Assembly: GCA_963715995.1 (NCBI GenBank)
Contig: OY970283.1
Coordinates: forward strand, 186,001-250,000
DNA length: 64,000 bases
Direction: 5' to 3'
DNA from: DATBDN01 sp963715995
Lineage (GTDB): Bacteria; Actinomycetota; Thermoleophilia; Solirubrobacterales; Thermoleophilaceae
Position 1 is the stretch's first letter; every line of letters starts with the position of its first letter. The translations under genes were made by a program, and so were the position numbers. This document shows positions 43,866 through 51,916 of the stretch, in pieces. The notes beneath the pieces were generated by a model. The model saw nothing but the letters and a program-made list of their open reading frames with translations. It did not search any database and was not told the origin of the DNA.

Positions 43866-44567
43866 GTGACTCGCTCCGGCCCGGTTCGCATCCTCATCGC
43901 TGCCGCCGATCCTCTGGTGCGGCGCGCCCTCGAATCGGTGCTCGCGGCACCCGATTTCGAGCTCGTCGCCGAGACGGCCTCGGCTACCGATGCCCTCTCC
44001 TTCGCCCGCAAGCACGCGCCCCACGTGGCCCTGATCGACGTGATCCTCGAGGACGGCGACGGCCTCGACACCGCCGAGCGGATCGTTCGTGAGGCCTCGG
44101 AAACACGCGTGATCGTGCTGTCGGCCTCCGACGACGACGAGAAGGCCCTGCGAGCTCTGCGCTCGGGCGCCCGTGGCTACCTGCGCAAGGACATCGAGCT
44201 GGACTCGCTGCCGCGCGCCGTCAACGGCGTGATGGCGGGCGAGGCGGCGGTATCGCGGCGGCTGAGCATGCGCGCGATCGAGGAGCTGCGCAAAGCGCCC
44301 GCGCTCGGGCCCGGCATGCGCCCGACCGTCTCGGAGCTGACCCCGCGCGAGTGGCAGGTGCTCGACCTGCTCACGACCGGCTCCTCGACCGCGGACATCG
44401 CGATCGATTTGGTGCTCTCGCCCGAGACCGTGCTCACGCACGTGAAGAACATCCTCAAGAAGCTCGGCGTGCATTCGCGCCGCGACGCGATCCGCCAGGC
44501 GGAGCGCCTGCGCCTCGGCCTCGACCCGCTCGGTGCCGACGCGGACGGCGGCGCCGCCCCGGACTAG
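43866..44567 (+). CDS. NarL/LuxR-family response regulator
   Basis: A 233-residue two-domain regulator. The receiver (residues 8-125) begins VRILIAAADPLVRRAL, has the phosphoacceptor region VALIDVILEDGDG and VIVLSASDDDEKALRALRSGARGYLRKDI with the conserved lysine. The DNA-binding part is ELTPREWQVLDLLTTGSSTADIA with LSPETVLTHVKNILKKLGV, a LuxR-type helix-turn-helix. One of the two usual N-terminal acidic residues is missing (AAADP). No cognate histidine kinase is adjacent. Divergent from purC, so control of purine genes is possible but unproven. Confidence 0.9.
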   Translation: MTRSGPVRILIAAADPLVRRALESVLAAPDFELVAETASATDALSFARKHAPHVALIDVILEDGDGLDTAERIVREASETRVIVLSASDDDEKALRALRSGARGYLRKDIELDSLPRAVNGVMAGEAAVSRRLSMRAIEELRKAPALGPGMRPTVSELTPREWQVLDLLTTGSSTADIAIDLVLSPETVLTHVKNILKKLGVHSRRDAIRQAERLRLGLDPLGADADGGAAPD

Positions 44568-44588
44568 CCGAGACGGCGCCTATCCGTT

Positions 44589-44612
44589 CGCCGTCGCTTC
44601 CCGGCGACGGCG
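44589..44612. terminator. Bidirectional terminator hairpin
   Basis: A perfect 9-bp stem, CGCCGTCGC pairing with GCGACGGCG around loop TTCCCG, lies between two convergent genes. No U-run follows, which is common in such GC-rich genomes. Confidence 0.7.
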
Positions 44613-44627
44613 CCCCCTCCCCCTCCG

Positions 44628-45011
44628 CTATCCCGTGAACCGCGGGGCGCGGAGGGCGCGCGGACAGCGCTGAAAGCCCAGACGCAAGGTCCGGGCCCGC
44701 CCAGCACTGCCACGTTCGAAAGTCACTCGGGCTACGAGCCGGTGGAGGCCGACCCGGAGCCTGCGCGGGTCGATGCGGACGGCAAGCGATTCGCGGCTGC
44801 CGCGCCGCGCCAGCTGCCGGCCGTCGAGCCGAAAGGCGACGCTTGCGATCTGCGACCCGTGCACGCGCGCATGGAAGGGCTGCGAGGCACACCCGGTCCT
44901 GCCCGTCAGTCGCGCCGCGCCCGGAAACGACGCCTCGCCGCTTGCGGCGGCGAGGGAGGTTGGGATGAGTAGCGCGGTGGCAATCAACGTCGACAAGCGA
45001 CCCCTGCTCAT
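44628..45011 (-). CDS. Small secreted protein with PRFTG C-terminal domain
   Basis: A 127-residue exported protein. The signal peptide is LSTLIATALLIPTSLAAASG. The mature part has GCASQPFHARVHG, VAFRLDGRQLARR, RIDPRRLRVGLHRLVARVTF and ends FQRCPRALRAPRFTG. This is the same domain as the last 110 residues of the giant protein at 46060-50916, including two cysteines and the PRFTG end. I do not recognise a named family. ATG 45011 is preferred to GTG 45020; neither has a clear ribosome-binding site. Confidence 0.7.
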   Translation of the reverse strand: MSRGRLSTLIATALLIPTSLAAASGEASFPGAARLTGRTGCASQPFHARVHGSQIASVAFRLDGRQLARRGSRESLAVRIDPRRLRVGLHRLVARVTFERGSAGRARTLRLGFQRCPRALRAPRFTG

Positions 45012-45037
45012 CGGATGCACGATGGCAGCTTCTGCCC

Positions 45038-45988
45038 TCAGTGCTTCTTGTGGTGCTTCTTGTGCTTCTTGTGCTTCTTGTGCTTCTTCGCCTTGGCCTT
45101 CTTCGAGCTGGTCTGACCGGGAACCGACGCCTGGCTCGCGGACGTGTCGCTGCTGTCGTCGCTCGAGCCGCTGTCGCCGCCCTCTGACGGGAGCTTGGCG
45201 TTCAGGTCGGCGCCCGTCTTGGCGCCGAAGTCGTTCACGTAGGTGGTGCCGCTGCCGGTCTGGCCTGCCTGCACGGTGCCGAACGAGATCGCCAGGCCGA
45301 CGTCCTTGTAGTCGGGGGCGAGGATGTTCGCCTTGTGACCGGGGCTGTTCATCCAGCCGTTCACGATCGCCTGCGGCGTGGCAAGCGCGCCCGAGCCCCA
45401 GGCGAGGTTCTCGCCGACGACCCAGTCGCCGCTGTCGGGGATGTAGCCGGTCGGCTCAACGCGGTCGACCACGGTCTTGCCCTCGGGCGTCTCGTGGGCG
45501 AAGAAGTGCTCGGCGACCATCTGCTGAGCCATGGCGTCCGCGGCCTTGTCGAGGTCGGGGTTCTCCGTGAGCGCGGGCAGGCTGTTGTCGGCCCGCTCGC
45601 CGTTGACGAGGCAAAGGATCGCGGCGTTGACCTGTGCCTGGTTGCCGTCGGCCGGGGTGATGCCCGAGTCGTTGCAGGCATCGCCGGCTGCGACGCCGTG
45701 CTTCTGAGCGTCGGTCTTGTGGTTCGCCTTCGCCGAGATCTTGCTGTGCGAGTCGCTGAACTGCTGCCGCTTGCTCGTCGAGCGGTCGGCCGGGCCGACG
45801 AGGCCCTCGGTGCCGGACGCCGTGACGACCTTGCCTGCGCCCGAGTTTGAACCGGTCACCGGGGCGGGTGCCTTGGCGGACTTGTTGCCACCGCCGCCGC
45901 ATCCTGCGGCGGCCACGAGGCCGGCGAGGAGTGCGGCTGCGATTGCGGTCCTGACGAGCTTGCGGGTGTGGATTTCGAAGCGGTTCAT
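45038..45988 (-). CDS. Secreted CAP-domain protein with Lys/His-rich tail
   Basis: A 316-residue exported protein. The signal sequence ends in a likely lipobox (LVAAAGC), so it is probably a lipoprotein. Residues 105-250 are a CAP/SCP domain: CLVNGERADNSLPAL, AEHFFAHETPEG, GENLAWGSG, and GWMNSPGHKANILAPDYKDVGLA. Residues 255-300 are a Ser-rich linker, and the end is a tract of Lys and His (KKHKKHKKHKKH). CAP proteins occur widely on bacterial surfaces with unclear biochemical roles; the tail could bind metal or acidic polymers. In DNA the tail is a 9-bp repeat near 45040-45085. Confidence 0.87.
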   Translation of the reverse strand: MNRFEIHTRKLVRTAIAAALLAGLVAAAGCGGGGNKSAKAPAPVTGSNSGAGKVVTASGTEGLVGPADRSTSKRQQFSDSHSKISAKANHKTDAQKHGVAAGDACNDSGITPADGNQAQVNAAILCLVNGERADNSLPALTENPDLDKAADAMAQQMVAEHFFAHETPEGKTVVDRVEPTGYIPDSGDWVVGENLAWGSGALATPQAIVNGWMNSPGHKANILAPDYKDVGLAISFGTVQAGQTGSGTTYVNDFGAKTGADLNAKLPSEGGDSGSSDDSSDTSASQASVPGQTSSKKAKAKKHKKHKKHKKHHKKH

Positions 45989-46059
45989 GACTCTTCTGCT
46001 ATCGGCCCTGGAAGCGGCCGTCTTGAGTGCTTGCGGTCACGGTCAGTCGTCCGTCCAGC

Positions 46060-49000
46060 TCAGCCCGTGAACCGTGGCTGGGACAGCTTCTTCGCGCAAC
46101 GCTGGAACGAGAGCCGGAACTTCTTGGCCTTGGTGCCCGTGCCCTTCTGGAAGCTCACCGAGACCACCAGGCGGTGGACACCGAGCTTCAGCTTGGCCGG
46201 GTTGATCCGCACCTGGTAGAGGCCCGACTTCAGGTTCTTCGTGAAGCGCTTGATCGTCTTGCCGTCGAGGACGAACGTGACCGCTGCGACCTTGGTGCCG
46301 CGCACGCGGGCGTTGAACGCCTTCGCGGTGCAGCCCGTCGGCCCGAGCAGCTTCGCCGAGCCCGGCGTGACGCGATCCGGCAGGACGAGCTGAGCCGGCG
46401 GCTGGTTGCCGAACTTGGCACCAGCCTGGCTCGAGCCTGAGCTCACCGTCATGTCGAACTTGCAGTTCGCGCCGGCAGCCGGAGCGGTGCACGTGAAGTT
46501 CGGGTCCTGCACCTCACGCACCGTCCACGAGCCTGGCTTGATGCCGGTGATCGTGAACGTGCCGTCGGCAGCCGAGACCGCCGCAGGCTCGCCCACGTCG
46601 AGCGCGCTGTTGCCGTTGTAGTCGACGTAGAACGTGAACCCTGAGAGCGGGCCCTCGCCGGCGTCCTGCGCGCCGTTGCCGTTCGTGTCCTGGAACTTCG
46701 AGCCCGAGATCGAGCCCGGCTGCCAGTTGCCGAAGTCGGCACCGCTCAGATCGTCACCGTCGTTGAACGTGACGTCGTACTCGCAGGTCGCCGGGAAGGA
46801 GCAGACCCAACCCGGCGTCGAGACCTCACGCACCGCGAAGCTGCCGGGCGTGATGCCCGAGATCGCGAACGTGCCGTCAGCCTGCGACGTGGCGGTGGGC
46901 TCGCCCGGATCGAGCTGCCCGTTGTTGTTGTAGTCGACGTAGAACGTGAAGCCGGCCAGCGGGCCCTCGCCCGGATCCTTGCTCCCGTTCCCGTTGACGT
47001 CCTGGAACTTGGTGCCGGTGATCCGGATGCCGCCATGGACGTTCACCGTCACCTGGTCGCAGAGCGCGGCCGCGTTCGGGTCGCCCTGAGCGGGCGTGCC
47101 GGCCGAGTCCGTGCCCGAGACACAGGCGTGGTTGATGAACGAGGCGCCGTCGGCAGCGGTGATGGTGTGATCGCAGAAGTAGGTCTCCGATGCACCAGCC
47201 GCGATCGTGACGGGCTGCGGCACTGCCGCTCCGCCGATCGACGAGGTGAGCGGGCCGTCACAGCCGGTCTGGCCGGCCGGGGCGTCCAGCGTGGTCGTCG
47301 TGAGCGACTCGTTGCCCGTGTTGGTGACGACGATCTTGTAGATGACCGTGTCGCCGACATGGACGTCGAGGTCGTTGTCGGTGAAGCCCGTGCCGTCAGT
47401 CTTGAGCGACTGCGTCTTGTCGAGCTTCAGCAGCGGGTTCTTCGGGTGCACGGTCACCTGGTCGCAGAGCGCCGAGGCGTCGGGGTCGCCCTGAGCGGCC
47501 ACGCCGCCGGCGGTCACGCCGGAGGTGCAGGCGTGGTTCGTGAAGAACCCTGCCGTGGCGTCCGCTGCTGTGACCGTGTGGTCGCAGAAATAGGTGACCG
47601 ATGCGCCAGCGGCCAGCGTGACGGGCTGTGCGACGGCGGGGCCGCCGATCGAGCTCGTGAGCGGGCCGTCGCAGCCGGGCCTGGCCGGCGCGTCGAGCGT
47701 GGTGGTCGACAGCGACACGTCACCGGTGTTGGTGACGAGCACCTTGTAGATGACCTTGTCGCCGACATGGACGTCGAGGTCGTTGTGCGTGAACCCGGTC
47801 CCGTCAGTCTTCAGCGACTGAGTCTTGACCAGCTTCAGCTTCGGCACGTGCGCCTGGACGCTGTCGCAGAGCGCGGCCGCGTTCGGGTCACCGGTTGCCG
47901 GCGTACCGGTCGAGTCCGTGCCCGAGACACAGGCATGGTTGATGAACGAGTTGCCGTCCGCCGCGGTCATCGTGTGATCGCAGAAGTAGGTCTCCGATGC
48001 ACCAGCCGCGATCGTCACGGGCTGTGCGACGGCGGGGCCGCCGATCGACGAGGTCAGCGGGCCGTCACAGCCGGTCTGGCCGGCCGGAGCGTCCAGCGTC
48101 GTCGTCGTGAGGGAGACGTTGCCCGTGTTGGTGACGACGATCTTGTAGATGACCTTGTCGCCGGTGTGGACGTCGATGTCCGAGTCGGTGAAGCCGGTGC
48201 CGTCAGTGCGCAGGGACTGCGTCTTGTCGAGCTTCAGCGTCGGCGTCTTCGGGTGCACCGTCACCTGGTCGCACAGCGCGGCCGCGTTCGGGTCGCCCTG
48301 AGCGGTGGTGCCGCCGGCGGTCACGCCGGAGGTGCACGCATGGTTCGTGAAGAACCCTGCCGTGGCATCGGCCGCTGTGACCGTGTGGTCACAGAAGTAC
48401 GTCACCGAGGCGCCTGCGGCGAGCTGCACCGGCTGTGCGACGGCGGGGCCGCCGATCGAGCTGGTCAGCGGGCCGTCGCAGCCGGCCTGGCCGGCCGGGG
48501 CGTCGAGCGTGGTGGTCGACAGCGACACGTCACCGGTGTTGGTGACGAGCACCTTGTAGATGACCTTGTCGCCCACGTGGACGTCGAGGTCGTTGTGCGT
48601 GAAGCCTGTGCCGTCGGTCTTGAGGCTCTGGGTCTTGACGAGCTTCAGCTTCGGCACGTGGACGACGACCTGGTCGCAGAGCGCTGCCGCGTTCGGGTCG
48701 CCCTGGGCGGTGGTGCCGCCGGTGGTCGTGCCCGAGACACACGCGTGGTTGGTGAACGAGCCGTTCGACGCGTCCGCCGCCGTGATCGTGTGGTCGCAGA
48801 AGTACGTCTTCGAGGCGCCGGCCGCGATCGTCTGCGGCTGAGCGACGGCGGGGCCGCCGATCGAGCTGGTCAGCGGGCCGTCACAGCCAGTCTGGCCGGC
48901 CGGACCGTCGAGCGTCGTAGTCGACAGCGACTGGTCGCCGGTGTTCGTGACGACGATCTTGTAGATGACCTTGTCGCCCGTGTGGACGTCGGTGTCGTTG

Positions 49001-50916
49001 TGCGTGAAGCCCGTGCCGTCAGTCTTCAGCGACTGCGTCTTGACCAGCTTCAGCTTCGGCACGTGGACGACGACCTGGTCGCAGAGCGCGGCCGCATTCG
49101 GGTCGCCCTGAGCGGTGGTGCCGCCGGCGGTCGTGCCCGAGACACACGCGTGGTTGGTGAACGAGCCGTTGGTGGCGTCGGCCGCGGTGACCGTGTGGTC
49201 GCAGAAGTAGGTCTTCGAGGCGCCGGCGGCGATCGTCTGCGGCTGAGCGACGGCGGGGCCGCCGATCGAGCTGGTCAGCGGGCCGTCACAGCCGGTCTGG
49301 CCGGCCGGACCGTCGAGCGTCGTGGTCGACAGCGACTGGTCGCCGGTGTTCGTGACGACGATCTTGTAGATGACCTTGTCGCCCGTGTGGACGTCGGTGT
49401 CGTTGTGCGTGAAGCCCGTGCCGTCAGTCTTCAGCGACTGGGTCTTGACCAGCTTCAGCTTCGGCACGTGGACCGTGACCTGGTCGCACAGCGCGGCCGC
49501 GTTCGGGTCGCCCTGGGCGCTCGTGCCCTGATCGGTCGTGCCCGAGACACACGCGTGGTTGGTGAACGAACCGTTGCTCGCGTCCGCCGCTGTGACCGTG
49601 TGGTCGCAGAAGTAGGTGACCGAGGCGCCGGCGGCCAGCGTGACCGGCTGCGCGACGGCGGGGCCGCCGATCGAGCTGGTGAGCGGGCCGTCGCAGCCGG
49701 TCTGGCCGGCGGGGCCGTCGAGCGTGGTCGTCGACAGCGAGCGGTCGCCCGTGTTGGTGACCACGATCTTGTAGACGACCTTGTCGCCCGTGTGGACGTC
49801 GGTGTCGTTGTGCGTGAAGCCCGTGCCGTCGGTCTTGAGCGACTGCGTCTTGACGAGCTTGAGCTTGGGAACGTGGACCGTGACCTGATCGCAGAGCGCG
49901 GCAGCGTTCGGGGCGCCGGGCGCCGAGGTGCCGGACGAGTCGACGCCGGACGTGCACGCATGGTTCGTGAACGAACCGCTGGTGGCGTCGGCTGCGGTGA
50001 CGGTGTGGTCGCAGAAGTAGGTCTTCGAGGCGCCGGCGGCGATCGTCTGCGGCTGCGGCACTGCCGCGCCACCGATCGAACCCGTCAGCGGGCCGTCACA
50101 GCCGGTCTGGCCGGCCGGGCCGTCAAGCGTGGTCGTGGACAACGACTCGTCGCCGGTGTTCGAGACAACGATCTTGTAGATGACCTTGTCGCCCGTGTGG
50201 ACGTCGGTGTCGTTGTGCGTGAAGCCGGTGCCGTCAGTCTTCAGCGACTGGGTCTTGACCAGCTTCAGCTTCGGATGCGGGAACGCGTCCGGCTTCATCG
50301 TGAGCGTGCCGCTCCAGGACGCGCCGCACTCCGACGCCGAGTGCATGCCTACGCTGCAGTCGACGTTGCCCTTCCCCTTGGCATTCGGGTCGCGGTAGTG
50401 GAAGCGGATTGCGATGTCGGACGTGACCGGGTCCGCCTGGAGGTCGGCGTGGATGGTCGCGCCCTGGCCGCCGTCGAGCGTGCCGACGCCGCCGCAGACA
50501 TTCGCGGTGAACCCGGGTGGGCTCTCGTAGCTGTCCGGGCTCTGCTCGTCGCCGGTGGGGACCCAGTCACTGTTGTTGGACGCCACCAGGTACGGCTGGT
50601 TGAAGGTCGCGTCACCCGCGCGCAGCGGGATCGTGAGCGTGTCGCTTCCCCCATTGCTGCAGTTGCCCGTGATCGTCACGGTCGCATCTGCCATCAGGAC
50701 CCTGGTGTCCGGGTGGGCACCGGCGAGCTTGAAGACGTAGCCCGCGACGACGTGGTCGCCATTGGCGACGACGATGTGGCCCTCCATGCTGCCCGAGATC
50801 GTGAAGGTGTTCGCGTGTGCGGTGCCGGCGAATGCCAGCACGAGCAGCAGGGCGAACATCGACGCAATCCGAGCGCGATGCAGGCGGTTCACGAGACTCC
50901 AGCGGTTCATGTGCAC
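46060..50916 (-). CDS. Giant secreted DUF11-repeat adhesin-like protein
   Basis: A 1618-residue exported protein. A signal peptide ends HA-N near residue 36. Residues 37-210 form a unique N-terminal domain with cysteines. From about 215 to 1292 there are eight tandem DUF11-like repeats of about 135 residues, each starting LKLVKTQSLKTDGTGF or a close variant and containing VTNTGD and YFCDHT. Two SdrD-B/Cna-B-like domains follow (KFQDVNGNGSKDPGEGPLAG and KFQDTNGNGAQDAGEGPLSG). The last 110 residues are the PRFTG domain also found at 44628-45011. No LPXTG or C-terminal anchor is visible. GGAGG five bases before GTG 50916 sets the start. Likely a stalk or adhesin. Confidence 0.88.
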   Translation of the reverse strand: MHMNRWSLVNRLHRARIASMFALLLVLAFAGTAHANTFTISGSMEGHIVVANGDHVVAGYVFKLAGAHPDTRVLMADATVTITGNCSNGGSDTLTIPLRAGDATFNQPYLVASNNSDWVPTGDEQSPDSYESPPGFTANVCGGVGTLDGGQGATIHADLQADPVTSDIAIRFHYRDPNAKGKGNVDCSVGMHSASECGASWSGTLTMKPDAFPHPKLKLVKTQSLKTDGTGFTHNDTDVHTGDKVIYKIVVSNTGDESLSTTTLDGPAGQTGCDGPLTGSIGGAAVPQPQTIAAGASKTYFCDHTVTAADATSGSFTNHACTSGVDSSGTSAPGAPNAAALCDQVTVHVPKLKLVKTQSLKTDGTGFTHNDTDVHTGDKVVYKIVVTNTGDRSLSTTTLDGPAGQTGCDGPLTSSIGGPAVAQPVTLAAGASVTYFCDHTVTAADASNGSFTNHACVSGTTDQGTSAQGDPNAAALCDQVTVHVPKLKLVKTQSLKTDGTGFTHNDTDVHTGDKVIYKIVVTNTGDQSLSTTTLDGPAGQTGCDGPLTSSIGGPAVAQPQTIAAGASKTYFCDHTVTAADATNGSFTNHACVSGTTAGGTTAQGDPNAAALCDQVVVHVPKLKLVKTQSLKTDGTGFTHNDTDVHTGDKVIYKIVVTNTGDQSLSTTTLDGPAGQTGCDGPLTSSIGGPAVAQPQTIAAGASKTYFCDHTITAADASNGSFTNHACVSGTTTGGTTAQGDPNAAALCDQVVVHVPKLKLVKTQSLKTDGTGFTHNDLDVHVGDKVIYKVLVTNTGDVSLSTTTLDAPAGQAGCDGPLTSSIGGPAVAQPVQLAAGASVTYFCDHTVTAADATAGFFTNHACTSGVTAGGTTAQGDPNAAALCDQVTVHPKTPTLKLDKTQSLRTDGTGFTDSDIDVHTGDKVIYKIVVTNTGNVSLTTTTLDAPAGQTGCDGPLTSSIGGPAVAQPVTIAAGASETYFCDHTMTAADGNSFINHACVSGTDSTGTPATGDPNAAALCDSVQAHVPKLKLVKTQSLKTDGTGFTHNDLDVHVGDKVIYKVLVTNTGDVSLSTTTLDAPARPGCDGPLTSSIGGPAVAQPVTLAAGASVTYFCDHTVTAADATAGFFTNHACTSGVTAGGVAAQGDPDASALCDQVTVHPKNPLLKLDKTQSLKTDGTGFTDNDLDVHVGDTVIYKIVVTNTGNESLTTTTLDAPAGQTGCDGPLTSSIGGAAVPQPVTIAAGASETYFCDHTITAADGASFINHACVSGTDSAGTPAQGDPNAAALCDQVTVNVHGGIRITGTKFQDVNGNGSKDPGEGPLAGFTFYVDYNNNGQLDPGEPTATSQADGTFAISGITPGSFAVREVSTPGWVCSFPATCEYDVTFNDGDDLSGADFGNWQPGSISGSKFQDTNGNGAQDAGEGPLSGFTFYVDYNGNSALDVGEPAAVSAADGTFTITGIKPGSWTVREVQDPNFTCTAPAAGANCKFDMTVSSGSSQAGAKFGNQPPAQLVLPDRVTPGSAKLLGPTGCTAKAFNARVRGTKVAAVTFVLDGKTIKRFTKNLKSGLYQVRINPAKLKLGVHRLVVSVSFQKGTGTKAKKFRLSFQRCAKKLSQPRFTG
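47040..50270. repeat. Eight tandem repeats of about 400-420 bp
   Basis: These encode the DUF11-like units of the giant surface protein. Units begin near 50270, 49866, 49455, 49035, 48635, 48222, 47825 and 47415. Neighbouring copies are nearly identical at the DNA level over long stretches (for example 48960-49080 and 49380-49500), which suggests recent duplication or gene conversion. Unit seven is three bases shorter (DAPARPG in place of DAPAGQTG). Confidence 0.88.
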
Positions 50917-51045
50917 TTCTACCTCCGTGTCGAAGGAGCGGGCGCCGAGGGGGAAGTAGCGCCCGATTCCTTCTCAAAAATTACGGGGCGGATGAGCGCG
51001 GCGGAAGGGTAGGTTCGTGCCCGGGGGAAGGCCGGGCAGGTGATC

Positions 51046-51061
51046 GTTCACCGCGGTGAAC
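51046..51061. promoter_or_regulatory. 16-bp perfect palindrome between divergent surface-protein genes
   Basis: GTTCACCGCGGTGAAC lies in the 215-bp region between the giant surface protein gene and the L,D-transpeptidase gene. It resembles an operator and shares its core with the palindrome at 33724-33737. CAGGTG and CACCTG flank it, extending the symmetry. Confidence 0.5.
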
Positions 51062-51131
51062 ACCTGTCTGGGAGCCGCCGCAAGCGGGTATGGCAGCCCA
51101 AGCACGGAGCTACCATGAGTCAGGAGTGACT

Positions 51132-51884
51132 GTGATTCGGACCCGACTTGTAACCCTCGTGGCCATCTCCGCGGCCATCGCCGCGGCGCCTGCCCTGGCC
51201 GACACCCCGGCACCCAGCACCACGCCGCCCGCAAAGGCGCCCAAGGCCAAGGCCTTCTACACGACGCTCTCCAACCGCACGACGGTGACGCGCTGGGCCT
51301 ACTTCAACTGGGACCTCAAGGTGCGCAAGAGCCCGTCGGCGAGCTCGAAGGCGATCGGCAAGCTGCACGCGAACACCGAGGACGGGCCGCCCGAGATCTA
51401 CCTGGCGCTCCAGATGTACACGGACGCGAAGGGCAACGAGTGGGTGCAGACACAGCTCCCCGGCCGCCCCAACGGGAAGATCGGCTGGGTGCAGCGCGAG
51501 GGACTCGGCGAGTTCCACGTGGTCCACACGGAGCTCGTGGTGTCGCGCAAGACGCTGCGGGCGACCCTCTACAAGAACGGCAAGGCCGTCTTCAAGGCGC
51601 CCGTCGGCGTCGGCAAGTCGTCGACCCCGACGCCTGGCGGCAAGTTCTGGATCCGCGAGAAGCTGAAGGGCTTCGGTCCTGTCTACGGCCCGCTGGCGTT
51701 CGGCACCGGCGCCTACTCGAAGCTGTCGGACTGGCCGGGCGGCGGAGTGGTGGGCGTGCACGGAACCGACGAGCCGAACCTGGTGCCGGGACGCCCGTCA
51801 CACGGCTGCATCCGGATGCACAACAAGGACATCCTGCACCTGGCCCGGCTGATGCCGCTGGGCACCCCGCTGCTGATTCAGTAG
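51132..51884 (+). CDS. L,D-transpeptidase with SH3-like domain
   Basis: It forms 3-3 cross-links in peptidoglycan or attaches proteins to it, outside the membrane. The 250-residue protein has a signal peptide ending PALA-D, a Pro/Ala-rich linker, an SH3b-like region with LKVRKSPSASSKAIG and GWVQREGLG at about residues 68-135, and a YkuD catalytic domain with TPGGKFWI, VGVHGTDEP and the catalytic motif SHGCIRM near residue 222. GTG 51132 is preferred because AGGAG ends five bases before it; GTG 51126 is an alternative. Confidence 0.92.
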   Translation: MIRTRLVTLVAISAAIAAAPALADTPAPSTTPPAKAPKAKAFYTTLSNRTTVTRWAYFNWDLKVRKSPSASSKAIGKLHANTEDGPPEIYLALQMYTDAKGNEWVQTQLPGRPNGKIGWVQREGLGEFHVVHTELVVSRKTLRATLYKNGKAVFKAPVGVGKSSTPTPGGKFWIREKLKGFGPVYGPLAFGTGAYSKLSDWPGGGVVGVHGTDEPNLVPGRPSHGCIRMHNKDILHLARLMPLGTPLLIQ

Positions 51885-51916
51885 GGCCGTCTCCGCCGAG
51901 CCCGGGCCGAAGCGGC

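Noticed and set aside
47035..51012. 1325-codon open frame on the plus strand
   Set aside because: It is the antisense of the giant repeat protein. Its own apparent repeats come from the repeats of the minus-strand gene, and the translation has no signal peptide or known domain.
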